From Polycyclovorans sp. (GTDB lineage: Bacteria; Pseudomonadota; Gammaproteobacteria; Nevskiales; Nevskiaceae), in assembly GCA_002706265.1 (NCBI GenBank), contig PAKU01000006.1, positions 1-64,000 on the forward strand: a stretch of DNA of 64,000 bases, given 5' to 3'. A model generated the notes under the pieces. The model made no database searches, had not been told where the DNA came from, and worked only from the letters and a program-made list of their open reading frames with translations. This document shows positions 7,695 through 16,231 of the stretch, one piece after another. Both the position numbers and the translations under genes were made by a program. Position 1 is the first letter of the stretch. Each line of letters opens with the position of its first letter.

Positions 7695-9068
7695 ATGTCG
7701 GCATTGAAAACCAAGCCCTTCGAGCGGAATCTGGCCCTCACCAAGCTGGGCATCGGCACGGGTGGGCGGTTCGTCGCGCACAGCATGGCCAATGCGTTCC
7801 GCAGTGCCGAGGGCCGCAAGGCGGCGGACCAGACGTTCTATGTGGAGCGCGCCACCGAACTGGCCGATGCCCTGGGCCAGCTCAAGGGCAGCGTGATGAA
7901 GGCCGGCCAGATGCTGTCGCTGTACGGGCAGTATTTCTTGCCGCCGGAGGCCGTTGCCGTGTTGTCGGGCCTGCAGGACGACACGCCCTCGGTGCACTGG
8001 CGCGTGGTGGCCCCGGTGCTCGAACGCGCCATCGGTCGCCAGCGCATGGGCGAACTCGACATCGAAGAAGTGCCGCTGGCGGCCGCCTCGCTGGGGCAGG
8101 CGCACCGGGCGCGGCGCAAGCAGGACGGGTTGGAGCTGGTCATCAAGATTCAGTATCCGGGCGTGGCCGATGCCATCGAAAGCGACATCCGCAGCCTCTC
8201 GCGGCTGGTTGGCCTGTCGCGGCTGGCGCCCAAGGGCGTGGACCTGGACCCGGTGTTCAATGAAGTCCGCGAGATGCTGCACCGCGAGGTCGATTACGAC
8301 AGCGAAGCCAACTTCACCAATGAATTCCAGAAGCGTCTTGCCGACGACAGCCGCTTCGTCGTGCCGCGGGTGTTGGGCGACTACAGCAACGACCGGGTGC
8401 TGACGACCACCTTCGAGTCGGGGGTGTCGGTGCGCCATCACGACATCCAGTCACTGGACCAGGCGCGCCGTGACCGGCTGGGCAAGCATTTTCTGGAACT
8501 GTTTCTGACCGAGTTCTTTGACTGGGGCATGGTCCAGTCGGACCCGCACTTCGGCAACTACCGCATACGGCCGCGCGATTCGGGCGAAGACCAGATCGTG
8601 CTGCTCGACTTTGGCGCCACCCGGCTGTTCGGCCGCAGCTTCATCGAGTCGTACAGCGACATCGTGATGGGCGCGCTGTCGCGCAATGCCGAGCAGATTC
8701 ATCGCGGTGCGATCGCCATTGGCCTGATGGACGATCACTTTCCGCCGCAGGTGGTGAAGGCCTTCGCCGAACTGTGCATTCAAATCGTGGAGCCGTTTGA
8801 AGCGCCCGACAGCGGGCGCATTCCGCAGGCGCTTCTGACCCCCGACGGCCGGTATCGCTGGCATGCGTCGGACCTGCCGATGCGCGCCGGCCGGATCGCG
8901 TCGCGCAATGCCCTGTCGGTGCATTTCCGGGTGCCGCCGCGCGAGATCATCTTTCTGCACCGGCGACTGGCGGGGGTGTTCATCATGCTCTCGACCCTGC
9001 GCGCCGAACTGGCGGCGCGCGATCAGTTGCTGCCGGTGGTGGCTGAACTGTCTTGGGACAAGCGCTGA
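7695..9068 (+). CDS. ABC1/UbiB-family atypical kinase
   Basis: A 457-aa protein of the AarF/UbiB/COQ8 family. Key motifs are KGSVMKAGQMLS (the KxGQ motif), the Ala-rich loop AAASLGQAHRA, VIKIQYPG with the invariant Lys, EVDYDSEA, QSDPHFGNY (catalytic loop) and LLDFGATR (DFG). Such proteins are ATPases/kinases linked to ubiquinone synthesis or lipid homeostasis. There are no ubi genes nearby and no C-terminal membrane helices, so it is likely a UbiB paralogue rather than UbiB itself. I prefer ATG 7695 (MSALKTKPFERNL); an in-frame GTG at 7650 with AAGGG upstream would add 15 residues. Confidence 0.88.
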   Translation: MSALKTKPFERNLALTKLGIGTGGRFVAHSMANAFRSAEGRKAADQTFYVERATELADALGQLKGSVMKAGQMLSLYGQYFLPPEAVAVLSGLQDDTPSVHWRVVAPVLERAIGRQRMGELDIEEVPLAAASLGQAHRARRKQDGLELVIKIQYPGVADAIESDIRSLSRLVGLSRLAPKGVDLDPVFNEVREMLHREVDYDSEANFTNEFQKRLADDSRFVVPRVLGDYSNDRVLTTTFESGVSVRHHDIQSLDQARRDRLGKHFLELFLTEFFDWGMVQSDPHFGNYRIRPRDSGEDQIVLLDFGATRLFGRSFIESYSDIVMGALSRNAEQIHRGAIAIGLMDDHFPPQVVKAFAELCIQIVEPFEAPDSGRIPQALLTPDGRYRWHASDLPMRAGRIASRNALSVHFRVPPREIIFLHRRLAGVFIMLSTLRAELAARDQLLPVVAELSWDKR

Positions 9069-9096
9069 CCGGCGGCACGCGGCACGCGGTTCATCG

Positions 9097-12000
9097 TCAA
9101 TGAAAATCGCGTGACAGGTAGGGCAGTTCGCCCACCCAGCGGGAACGGTCATGCAGGCGCCGCGCCATCAGGTGCACGATGCCTTCCTGGCGCTGCAGCA
9201 CGCCCTCGGCGATGACGAACTGCGCGGCCACCGCCGCTGCGCGCTGGGTGTCGACCAGCGCCGGGCGGACGATCAGATTGACGATGCCGGTTTCGTCTTC
9301 CAACGTGAGAAACATCACCCCTTTGGCCGAGCCCGGGCGCTGGCGGAACATCGCCAGCCCCGAGACGCGCACGCTGCGGCCATCGGCCACGGTGGCCAGT
9401 GCAGCGTTGGTGATCACCCCCAAGGGTTGCAGGCGCGGCCGCAGCAGGGCCACCGGATGGCGGCGCAGGCTCAGCCCGGTGCTCTGGTAGTCGGCCACGA
9501 TGTCGGCGCCCTCGCTGGGCGCGAGCAGATCGGCGTGCCCGGCTTCGGGCGGCGGGGCGTCGAACAGGTCGGCCTGGATGCTGCCGCGCCGCTCCATCGC
9601 CGCCCAGCGCGCGGCATGGCGGTGGCCTGCCAGGCCCTGAAGCGCGTCGGCCTTGGCCAAGGCTTCGAGCGTCTTGGTGTCCAGCCCGGCGCGGCGGGCC
9701 AGGGTCGGCACGTCGCGATACGGGTTGATACGCGCGGCGACGACGCGCTCGGCGCCGGGCCTGCCCAGGCCGTCGACCAGGGCCAGCCCCAGCCGGATGC
9801 CGGGCTGGCCCTCGGCATCGGGGACCAGCACACAGTCCACCTGGCTGTGCTGCACGTCTACCGGGCTGACCTGCACGCCCATGCGCTGCGCCTCGCGCAC
9901 CAGCATCGAGATCGGGTAGAAGCCCATCGGCAGGCTGTTGATCAGCCCGCAGAAAAACGCCGCCGGGTGATGGCATTTCAGCCACGATGAGAACCAGGTC
10001 AGCAGCGCGAAGCTGGCGGCGTGGGACTCGGGGAAGCCGTAAGCGCCGAAGCCGAGTATCTGCTGATAGATGCGCTCGGCAAAGGCGGGGTCGTAGCCGC
10101 GCGCGGCCATGCCGGCCATGAGTTTGTCGCGAAAATGCGCCAGCCCGCCCTTGCGCTTCCATGCCGCCATGGAGCGGCGCACCTGATCGGCCTCGCCGGG
10201 CGAGAAGCCGGCCGCCACCACGGCAATCTGCATCACCTGCTCCTGAAAGATGGGCACGCCGCTGGTGCGATCGAGCACGGCGCGCAGCTCGGGTTTGTCG
10301 GGCAGTTCGGGCACCGCCACGCCCTGCCGGGCCTTCAGGAAGGGATGCACCATGCCGCCCTGGATGGGACCGGGGCGGACGATCGCCACCTGGATGGTGA
10401 GGTCGTACAGCGTGCGCGGCTTGAGCCTCGGCAGCATGTTCATCTGCGCGCGGGACTCCACCTGGAACACGCCCAGCGACTCGCCGCGCTGGAGCATGGC
10501 GAAGGTGGCGTCACAGTGGCGGGGAATGTCGGCCAGCCCGCGGCGTCGTCCGTCCCAGCCGTGCAGGGCGTCGAAGCTGCGCCGAATGGCGGTGAGCATA
10601 CCCAGCGCCAGTACATCGACCTTGAGCAGGCCCAGTGATTCGAGGTCGTCCTTGTCCCACTGGATGATGCTGCGATCGGGCATGGCGGCGTTTTCAACCG
10701 GCACCAGATCGGCCACCGAGTGCTCGGCGATGATGAAACCGCCGACGTGCTGCGAGAGGTGCCGGGGCAGGCCGATCAGATCAACCGCCAGGGTCAGCCA
10801 TTGCCGCACGCGCGGGTCTTCGGGTGACACGCCAAGTTTGCTCAGGTGCAGGGGCCAGCGTTCCGGTGCATCCCACCAGGTATGGTTCCTGGCGAGTTGG
10901 TCAATGACGTCGCTGGGCATTTCCAGCACCTTGCCCACGTCGCGCAACGCCGAGCGCGGCCGCCAATGGATGACGGTGGCGGCCAGCGCCGCGCGGTGCC
11001 GCCCGTATTTGCGATAGATGTACTGAATCACTTCCTCGCGGCGCTGGTGCTCGAAGTCGACGTCGATGTCGGGCGGCTCGCCGCGCTCCTTCGACACGAA
11101 GCGCTCGAACAGCAGTTCGTTGAAATCGGGTGACACTTCGGTCACGCCCAGTGCGTAACAGACCACGGAGTTGGCGGCGCTGCCGCGGCCCTGGCAGAGA
11201 ATGCCCAGCCGTCTGGCCTCGCGGACCAGGTCTTCGACGGTGAGAAAGAAGCTCTCGTATTCCATCTCGGCAATCAGGGCAAGCTCGCGCTCTACGGTGG
11301 CCCGCACCCTGGCGGGCGCCCCTGCGGGCCAGCGTTGTTCGAGGCCCGCCTCGGTCAACGCGCGCAGGTGGGTGGTGGGCGTTGACCCCGGTGGCACCAG
11401 CTCGGTCGGGTATTGGTAGCGCAGGCTGTCAAGACCAAAGGTGCAGCGTTCGGCAATCACCTGTGTCTGGCGCAGCCAGGCCTTTGGGTACAGCGCCTGC
11501 AGTTCTGACAGGGAACGCAGATGGCGCTCGTGGTTGGGAAACAGGGCGCGGCCGCACTGGCTGACCGGCTTGCCCAGCCGCAGGGCGGTGACTACGTCTT
11601 GCAGGGGGCCTCGCTCTCGGCAGTGGTAATGCACCTCGCCCACCGCCACCGGGTGCAGGCCGAACTGTCGCGCCAGCGCCCTGGCCTGGGTCAAGCGTTG
11701 ATGGTCGTCGGCCTCACGATGACGCGCCAGGGCGAGGTGCACGTGGTCGAACCGCGCGCGCAGCCAGCCGGCGGTGTCGGGGTTCAGGTCGCGTCCCGGC
11801 GCCCACAACACCTGCAGGCCGGGCAGGGCCGGCAGGTCTGCCGCCGCAAGCCGATAGTGGCCTTTGGGCGTGTCGCGACGGGCGCGCGTGATCAGCTGGC
11901 TCAGCGTCTGGTAGCCCCGCAGATCTTCGACCAGCAGCACCAGGCGCGGGCCATCGGTGAGCTGAAGTTCACTGCCGACGATGAAGCGGAAGTTGGGGTG

Positions 12001-12168
12001 CTTTTTGGCTTCATCCCAGGCGCGCACCACGCCGGCCAGCGAGCACGCGTCGGTCAGTGCCAGGCCGCGATACTGCTGCGCGACGGCGGTGGCGGCCAGC
12101 TCATCCGGCGCGGAGGCGCCGCGCAAGAAGCTGAAGGATGAAAGGCAGTGAAGCTCGGTGTAATCCAT
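9097..12168 (-). CDS. dnaE2: Error-prone DNA polymerase DnaE2 (ImuC)
   Basis: A 1023-aa C-family polymerase. It has an N-terminal PHP domain (YTELHCLSSFSFLRGAS), the palm with catalytic acidic residues in PPDIDVDFEH (near residue 370), fingers, helix-hairpin-helix region and C-terminal OB fold (VRVSGLAMFRQRPGS...). Length and sequence fit DnaE2/ImuC, which works with ImuA and ImuB in SOS mutagenesis and lesion bypass. It is on the same strand as lexA-imuA-imuB but is separated from imuB by a metal exporter and a gene fragment. I see no LexA box directly in front of it, so induction would need read-through from lexA or a missed site. Confidence 0.95.
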   Translation of the reverse strand: MDYTELHCLSSFSFLRGASAPDELAATAVAQQYRGLALTDACSLAGVVRAWDEAKKHPNFRFIVGSELQLTDGPRLVLLVEDLRGYQTLSQLITRARRDTPKGHYRLAAADLPALPGLQVLWAPGRDLNPDTAGWLRARFDHVHLALARHREADDHQRLTQARALARQFGLHPVAVGEVHYHCRERGPLQDVVTALRLGKPVSQCGRALFPNHERHLRSLSELQALYPKAWLRQTQVIAERCTFGLDSLRYQYPTELVPPGSTPTTHLRALTEAGLEQRWPAGAPARVRATVERELALIAEMEYESFFLTVEDLVREARRLGILCQGRGSAANSVVCYALGVTEVSPDFNELLFERFVSKERGEPPDIDVDFEHQRREEVIQYIYRKYGRHRAALAATVIHWRPRSALRDVGKVLEMPSDVIDQLARNHTWWDAPERWPLHLSKLGVSPEDPRVRQWLTLAVDLIGLPRHLSQHVGGFIIAEHSVADLVPVENAAMPDRSIIQWDKDDLESLGLLKVDVLALGMLTAIRRSFDALHGWDGRRRGLADIPRHCDATFAMLQRGESLGVFQVESRAQMNMLPRLKPRTLYDLTIQVAIVRPGPIQGGMVHPFLKARQGVAVPELPDKPELRAVLDRTSGVPIFQEQVMQIAVVAAGFSPGEADQVRRSMAAWKRKGGLAHFRDKLMAGMAARGYDPAFAERIYQQILGFGAYGFPESHAASFALLTWFSSWLKCHHPAAFFCGLINSLPMGFYPISMLVREAQRMGVQVSPVDVQHSQVDCVLVPDAEGQPGIRLGLALVDGLGRPGAERVVAARINPYRDVPTLARRAGLDTKTLEALAKADALQGLAGHRHAARWAAMERRGSIQADLFDAPPPEAGHADLLAPSEGADIVADYQSTGLSLRRHPVALLRPRLQPLGVITNAALATVADGRSVRVSGLAMFRQRPGSAKGVMFLTLEDETGIVNLIVRPALVDTQRAAAVAAQFVIAEGVLQRQEGIVHLMARRLHDRSRWVGELPYLSRDFH

Positions 12169-12199
12169 CGGTGGGCCGCAGCGGGATCAGGGCCGGGGC

Positions 12200-12343
12200 T
12201 CAGGCCCCGACCCGGCGACTGCGAAAAATGAAAAAAGCCGCGCCCAAGATGCAAAGTCCCGCCCACAGATAATCCAGCTTGAGCGACTCTTTCATGTAGA
12301 AAAAAGCGAACGGCACGAACACGGTCAGGTTGATCTCGCGCAT
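12200..12343 (-). pseudogene. C-terminal fragment of a DUF486 (DMT-like) membrane protein
   Basis: A 47-codon reading frame gives MREINLTVFVPFAFFYMKE, then a segment containing LKLDYLWAGLCILGAAFFIF. This is the last third of DUF486 family proteins (about 115 aa), where MQEVITL.VFVPFAV.YMKE and LKLDYLWA are conserved. The frame remains open upstream only to the dmeF stop at 12371, so the first two-thirds are missing. It lies between dnaE2 and dmeF. It is best read as a decayed remnant, although translation of the hydrophobic stub cannot be excluded. Confidence 0.78.
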
Positions 12344-12370
12344 GCACAGGGCTCCGGGCGTGAAGGGGGA

Positions 12371-13306
12371 TCAGGTGAGGCGCTGGTCAGCGGGGCACAC
12401 ATGCACTTCGACCGCCACGTGGACCAGCCCCAGTGAGTCGGGGATCAGCGCTTTGTAGTCGGCTGGCGACAGCGGGTCGTGGGCCACGGCGGCAATCTGC
12501 GCGGAATAAATCTCGGGCCCGATCGACCACACATGCAGGTCGGTGACCCGCGTGTCCCCATGCGCTTCAATGGCGTGTCGAACCTGCTGGCGCAGGGGCT
12601 CCGGGGCCTGTCGGTCCAGCAGCACGGCGCTGGTGGCGCCCAGCAGGCCGTACGACCAGCGCGCCACCAGCACGGCGCCGATGACGCCCACCACCGGGTC
12701 CATCCAGACCAGGCCAAAGTGCTTGGCCGCCAGCAGGGCGACGATGGCGAGCACCGAGGTCAGGGCATCGGCAATCACGTGCAGGTAGGCAGACTTCAGG
12801 TTGTGGTCGTGCGCGTGCGCGTGGTCATGACCGTCACCGTGATCGTGGTCCTTGAAGCCAAGAATGAACACGCTGACCCCATTCACCACCAGCCCCAGCA
12901 CGGCCACGACAATGGCCTGGTCGAAAACGATGGCCACCGGATTCAACAGCCTCACCACGCTTTCGAAGGCCATGAACACCGCAAACAGCGCCAGCAGCAG
13001 TGCGCCGGTGAAGCCACCCAGCGCATTGACCTTGCCGGTGCCGAAGCTGAATTGATGGTTGCGGGCATTTTTTCGGGCGTAGACATAGGCAAACGCCGAA
13101 ATGCCGAGGGCGGCGGTGTGCGAGGCCATGTGCAGGCCGTCGGCCAGCAGGGCCATGGAGCCGAAGCTGACGCCGGCAACCAGCTCGATGACCATCATCA
13201 CGGCGGTGATGGCGATCACGATCAAGGTGCGCGACTCGCCCGGCCGTCGCCGGTCCTGCGCAAAGGTGTGGTCGTGCTGCCAGGGCTGGGTGTTATGACG
13301 GTGCAT
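12371..13306 (-). CDS. dmeF: CDF-family Co/Ni (DmeF-like) efflux protein
   Basis: A 311-aa cation diffusion facilitator. The His-rich N terminus (HRHNTQPWQHDHTF), LLADGLHMASH in TM2, HVIADALTS in TM5 (the HxxxD metal site), a cytoplasmic His/Asp-rich loop (DHDHGDGHDHAHAHDH) and a C-terminal dimerisation domain are all present. The N-terminal HDH motif and the ADGLHM.SH signature fit DmeF, the cobalt/nickel exporter, better than ZitB-type zinc exporters; the ion itself is inferred. No dmeR regulator is beside it. It interrupts the imuB-dnaE2 order, 107 bases after imuB. Confidence 0.88.
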   Translation of the reverse strand: MHRHNTQPWQHDHTFAQDRRRPGESRTLIVIAITAVMMVIELVAGVSFGSMALLADGLHMASHTAALGISAFAYVYARKNARNHQFSFGTGKVNALGGFTGALLLALFAVFMAFESVVRLLNPVAIVFDQAIVVAVLGLVVNGVSVFILGFKDHDHGDGHDHAHAHDHNLKSAYLHVIADALTSVLAIVALLAAKHFGLVWMDPVVGVIGAVLVARWSYGLLGATSAVLLDRQAPEPLRQQVRHAIEAHGDTRVTDLHVWSIGPEIYSAQIAAVAHDPLSPADYKALIPDSLGLVHVAVEVHVCPADQRLT

Positions 13307-13413
13307 GTTGGAGGGTCAGGTGGTGTGCGTGGGGCGGCCTGCGCGGGCAGGCGCTGCGGGTGCGGAAACGGGCTTTCATTCTGGCGGATTCGGTCATTGC
13401 GGCGCGGTCTGTT

Positions 13414-14853
13414 TCATCCGGCCCAGCCTTCGATCCAGGCGCGGTTGCCCAGCGGGTCGCCGCTGACATCGCGGCGCACCCAGGCCTGGCGGCCGTTGAT
13501 GTCGGCCCAGCCGTAGTCGGCGTCCAGCGGCGCAGGGGTCCACCAGCCGCCGGCAATGCGTTCGATGCCGGTTCGCGCAGGGCATTGCGCCAGAGGCTGC
13601 GGGCGGGGGTTCCACCACAACGGGCGCCGGGTGGTGGGCGCCGCCACGCCGCGGCTGCCGGGGGCGCCACGGTCTTGTGCAAAAGCGGGCCGGTGGTCAT
13701 CCCGGACCACGGGCGTCCACACCGCCGCTTCGCCGAGGCGGGCACGCAGGCGCTCCAGCGTGGCGGTCCAGTCCTGGGCCTGGCGGCTGGCGACAAAGGC
13801 ATCGATCTGGTCCGGGTGTGGGCGGGTACATTCGACGGCGATCAGACGCAGGGCGCGTACCGGCGCCGGCGGCGGGCGCTGCATCAATTGTTCGCGCAGC
13901 GGCGGCAGCAGGCGGTCACGGTGACGGGCCGGGCTGAGCAGCTGCAGTTCCAGCGGCGCGCCCTGCGCTGACGGCTGCGCGCCTTCGCCCGCCCATGCCA
14001 GTTCCAGCTCCAGCCGCAGCCTGAGCACGGCAAGGTCATGCGCGGCAAGAAACCCCAGCAACTCGCCCAGTAACCGCTGCAAGGGGAACAGCAGCGTTTC
14101 AACGTGGGCAATTTCTTCCAGCAGTTCCAGCCGCACGTTGAACTGGCTGGGCGGGGTGATGGCCTGAAACGGCTCGGGCGCGCGGCCATGAAGCTGGTCC
14201 AGCGCCCGCAGGCATCCGGCCCCCAGGCGGCGCAGCAAGCCTTCGCGCGGCAGCTGCCACAGCTGGCCCACGCGGTGAATGCCGATGCCCTGCAGCGGTT
14301 CGCGCCAGGCCTTGGGCCAGGGCAGGGCGGCAATCGGCAGGGTTGCCAGCCGCGCCGGAAGATCGGCGCTGTGCAGGCAGGGCGCGGTGTCGCCGACCTG
14401 GGCCAGCAGGGCGGCGGCGGCGCGTGCCGGGGCAATGCCGATACGGGCCTGCACGTCGGCCTCGATCAGCACGCTGCACAGTTGATCGCGCAGCGCCTCC
14501 AGACCGCCAAACAGGCGCTGGCTGGCGCCAATCTCGACCCAGACGCAGGCCTGCGGCACGGCATGGGGTTCGGCGATTTCCAGCCTCTCGGCGACTACCG
14601 GGCTGCCGATGCCATAGGCCATGGCGGCGCGGCTGGCCAGCAATGCCTGTTCGGCCTGCGGTTGCCGTGACAGGCCCAGGGCCTCGGGCGCGCGCAGGCG
14701 GGCCATGCTCACCGGCATGCCGGGGGTGATGGCACCGCAGGTGCTGACCGCCCACTGATGGGCGCCATGCCGGGCCATGACCCAGTGCCGCTGCGCGTCA
14801 CCGCCCACGGCGTCCAGGGCCAGTTGCGGAAAGCTCAGGCAGAGCCACAGCAT
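13414..14853 (-). CDS. imuB: ImuB, inactive Y-family polymerase of the SOS mutasome
   Basis: A 479-aa Y-family polymerase homologue. It starts MLWLCLSFPQLALDA, where active Y polymerases have an Asp-containing DxDxF/Y motif, so the catalytic acids are absent as is known for ImuB. Later parts include an HhH-like region (IGIHRVGQLWQLPREGLLRRL) and a C-terminal region rich in Trp/Arg ending in WIEGWAG. ImuB acts as a hub binding the beta clamp, ImuA and DnaE2. The ATG at 14853 follows the imuA stop by one base; the longer frame upstream lies inside imuA. Confidence 0.93.
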   Translation of the reverse strand: MLWLCLSFPQLALDAVGGDAQRHWVMARHGAHQWAVSTCGAITPGMPVSMARLRAPEALGLSRQPQAEQALLASRAAMAYGIGSPVVAERLEIAEPHAVPQACVWVEIGASQRLFGGLEALRDQLCSVLIEADVQARIGIAPARAAAALLAQVGDTAPCLHSADLPARLATLPIAALPWPKAWREPLQGIGIHRVGQLWQLPREGLLRRLGAGCLRALDQLHGRAPEPFQAITPPSQFNVRLELLEEIAHVETLLFPLQRLLGELLGFLAAHDLAVLRLRLELELAWAGEGAQPSAQGAPLELQLLSPARHRDRLLPPLREQLMQRPPPAPVRALRLIAVECTRPHPDQIDAFVASRQAQDWTATLERLRARLGEAAVWTPVVRDDHRPAFAQDRGAPGSRGVAAPTTRRPLWWNPRPQPLAQCPARTGIERIAGGWWTPAPLDADYGWADINGRQAWVRRDVSGDPLGNRAWIEGWAG

Positions 14854-14854
14854 T

Positions 14855-15445
14855 TCAGGCGGCCAGCAGGCACCGTGCGTGTGGACGGCCGCCCCGCACC
14901 TTGAGTACCGCGGCGCCGTTGCCGTCCACCCGCAGCCTGAGCGCGGCGGTGGACGGCGCGCCGTGTGCGGCGGTATGGCGCATCCACAGGGCAAACGCCT
15001 GGGCGGTTTCGGCGGCCAGGGTCAGACGCCGGGTGTCGATTTCATTGAGCCTGACGACCCACAGACACACCGCCGCCGCGCCGGCCTGCAAGAGCTGGCA
15101 GGTGGTGTCGAGCGCCTGCGGTGCGGGCGCCTCGATGACGATGAGCTGTGACAGGTCTACGCCGGCCTGCGCCCAGCCCGGCGCGTAAGGCAGCAGCGGC
15201 GGGGCCACCAGGGCAACCGGACGGCCCTGCTGGGTCAGGCGTGCCAGCAGCGGCAACACCAGCCGCAGCTCGCCGCTGCCGGGAGCGGCGTGCACCACTT
15301 CACTGAGCGCGCCGCGCGGCCAGCCGCCACCGGGCAGCACGGCGTCGAGGGCGGCATGTCCGGTGGGCAGGGTGTGCACCGTGCGCGGCACGTGACCCCG
15401 CCACAGGCGGCCTTGATCGATCAATTGGGCGAGGGCGCTGCTCAC
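14855..15445 (-). CDS. imuA: ImuA, RecA-like SOS mutagenesis protein
   Basis: A 196-aa protein of the ImuA/SulA-like RecA fold family. The region HTLPTGHAALDAVLPGGGWPRGALSEV is typical, and the P-loop is degenerate (HAAPGSGELRL). It is needed with ImuB and DnaE2 for damage-induced mutagenesis. It starts with GTG overlapping the lexA TGA (GTGA), so lexA, imuA and imuB form one translationally coupled unit under the LexA boxes at 16090-16139. Confidence 0.9.
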   Translation of the reverse strand: MSSALAQLIDQGRLWRGHVPRTVHTLPTGHAALDAVLPGGGWPRGALSEVVHAAPGSGELRLVLPLLARLTQQGRPVALVAPPLLPYAPGWAQAGVDLSQLIVIEAPAPQALDTTCQLLQAGAAAVCLWVVRLNEIDTRRLTLAAETAQAFALWMRHTAAHGAPSTAALRLRVDGNGAAVLKVRGGRPHARCLLAA

Positions 15446-16074
15446 AGGTTGCGGGCCATGTCCCCGGCGCGGATCAGGCCCACGGCGCGGCCCTCGATGA
15501 CCAGTTCCTGGCGGTTGAGGTCGATGCGGATCGGCGCGTAGGCGCTGTTGGCGGGCAGCAGTTCGGCGATGGTCTCCCGCAGCCGCAGGCGCTTGACGGT
15601 GATTTCGTCATCCAGCCGGGCGACGACGATCTGGCCACTCTCGGCCACGGGCGTGCGGTGCACGGCCAGCAGGTCGCCATTGAAGATGCCGGCGTCGCGC
15701 ATCGACTCGCCGTGTACGCGCAACAGGAAATGTGCGCGCGGGGAAAAGAAGCCCGGCTCCACCGGCACCCAGCGTTCGATACCGGCGTCGGACATGATCG
15801 GCTGGCCAGCGGCAACCCGGCCGACGATGGGCAGACCGGTGGGGGCGTCGGAGCGATCGGCCAGCACGCGAATGCCGCGCGCCGCGCCGGGCAGCAGTTC
15901 GATGGCGCCCTTGCGGGCCAGGGCTTTCAGGTGGTCGTCGGCGGCCGTGGGTGAACGAAAGCCGAAGCGCGCCATGATGTCGGCACGGGTCGGTGGGGCG
16001 CCGCGGTCACCCAGGTGTTCGTGGATGAAATCGAGAATGGCTTGCTGGCGGTCGGTCAGCGGAGCGATGGTCAT
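15442..16074 (-). CDS. lexA: LexA repressor (cassette-linked)
   Basis: A 210-aa SOS repressor. The N-terminal winged helix (LTDRQQAILDFIHEHL ... PPTRADIMARFGF) is followed by the Ala-Gly self-cleavage site in GRVAAGQPIM, the catalytic Ser in GESMRDAGI and the catalytic Lys in EITVKRLRL. ATG 16074 has AGGA 6-9 nt upstream; the longer frame would run through both operator sites. It heads lexA-imuA-imuB and should repress its own unit. Whether it is the main LexA of the cell or a second, cassette-bound copy cannot be told from this window. Confidence 0.95.
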   Translation of the reverse strand: MTIAPLTDRQQAILDFIHEHLGDRGAPPTRADIMARFGFRSPTAADDHLKALARKGAIELLPGAARGIRVLADRSDAPTGLPIVGRVAAGQPIMSDAGIERWVPVEPGFFSPRAHFLLRVHGESMRDAGIFNGDLLAVHRTPVAESGQIVVARLDDEITVKRLRLRETIAELLPANSAYAPIRIDLNRQELVIEGRAVGLIRAGDMARNL

Positions 16075-16089
16075 GGCAGGTCCTGGTAT

Positions 16090-16105
16090 CTGGCTAAACA
16101 TACAG
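16090..16105 (-). promoter_or_regulatory. LexA box 1 upstream of lexA-imuAB
   Basis: On the minus strand CTGTATGTTTAGCCAG fits CTG-N10-CAG, the SOS box form of most gammaproteobacteria. It ends 15 bases before the lexA ATG, in the position of an autorepression operator. The left half (CTGTATG) is identical to that of box 2. Confidence 0.75.
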
Positions 16106-16123
16106 TCCCCCGATTGCCGGGAG

Positions 16124-16139
16124 CTGTCAATCCATACAG
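16124..16139 (-). promoter_or_regulatory. LexA box 2 upstream of lexA-imuAB
   Basis: CTGTATGGATTGACAG on the minus strand is again CTG-N10-CAG, with TGTATG in the left half. Its centre is 34 bases from that of box 1, about three helical turns, which would allow cooperative binding on one face. It is also 93 bases from the argD start on the other strand. Confidence 0.85.
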
Positions 16140-16231
16140 CGACAAGCGCTTGATTCAGGTCATGATTCGCCTTCGGCGCGTGCGCTCGTGATAATGCGCG
16201 CCCTTTTTCACAAGGCTTTTCCGAGGTTTGA

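Noticed and set aside
12054-12347. 97-codon minus-strand frame overlapping the start of dnaE2
   Set aside because: The other minus frame of this region gives the DUF486 C terminus, which is a recognisable protein; this one is low-complexity.
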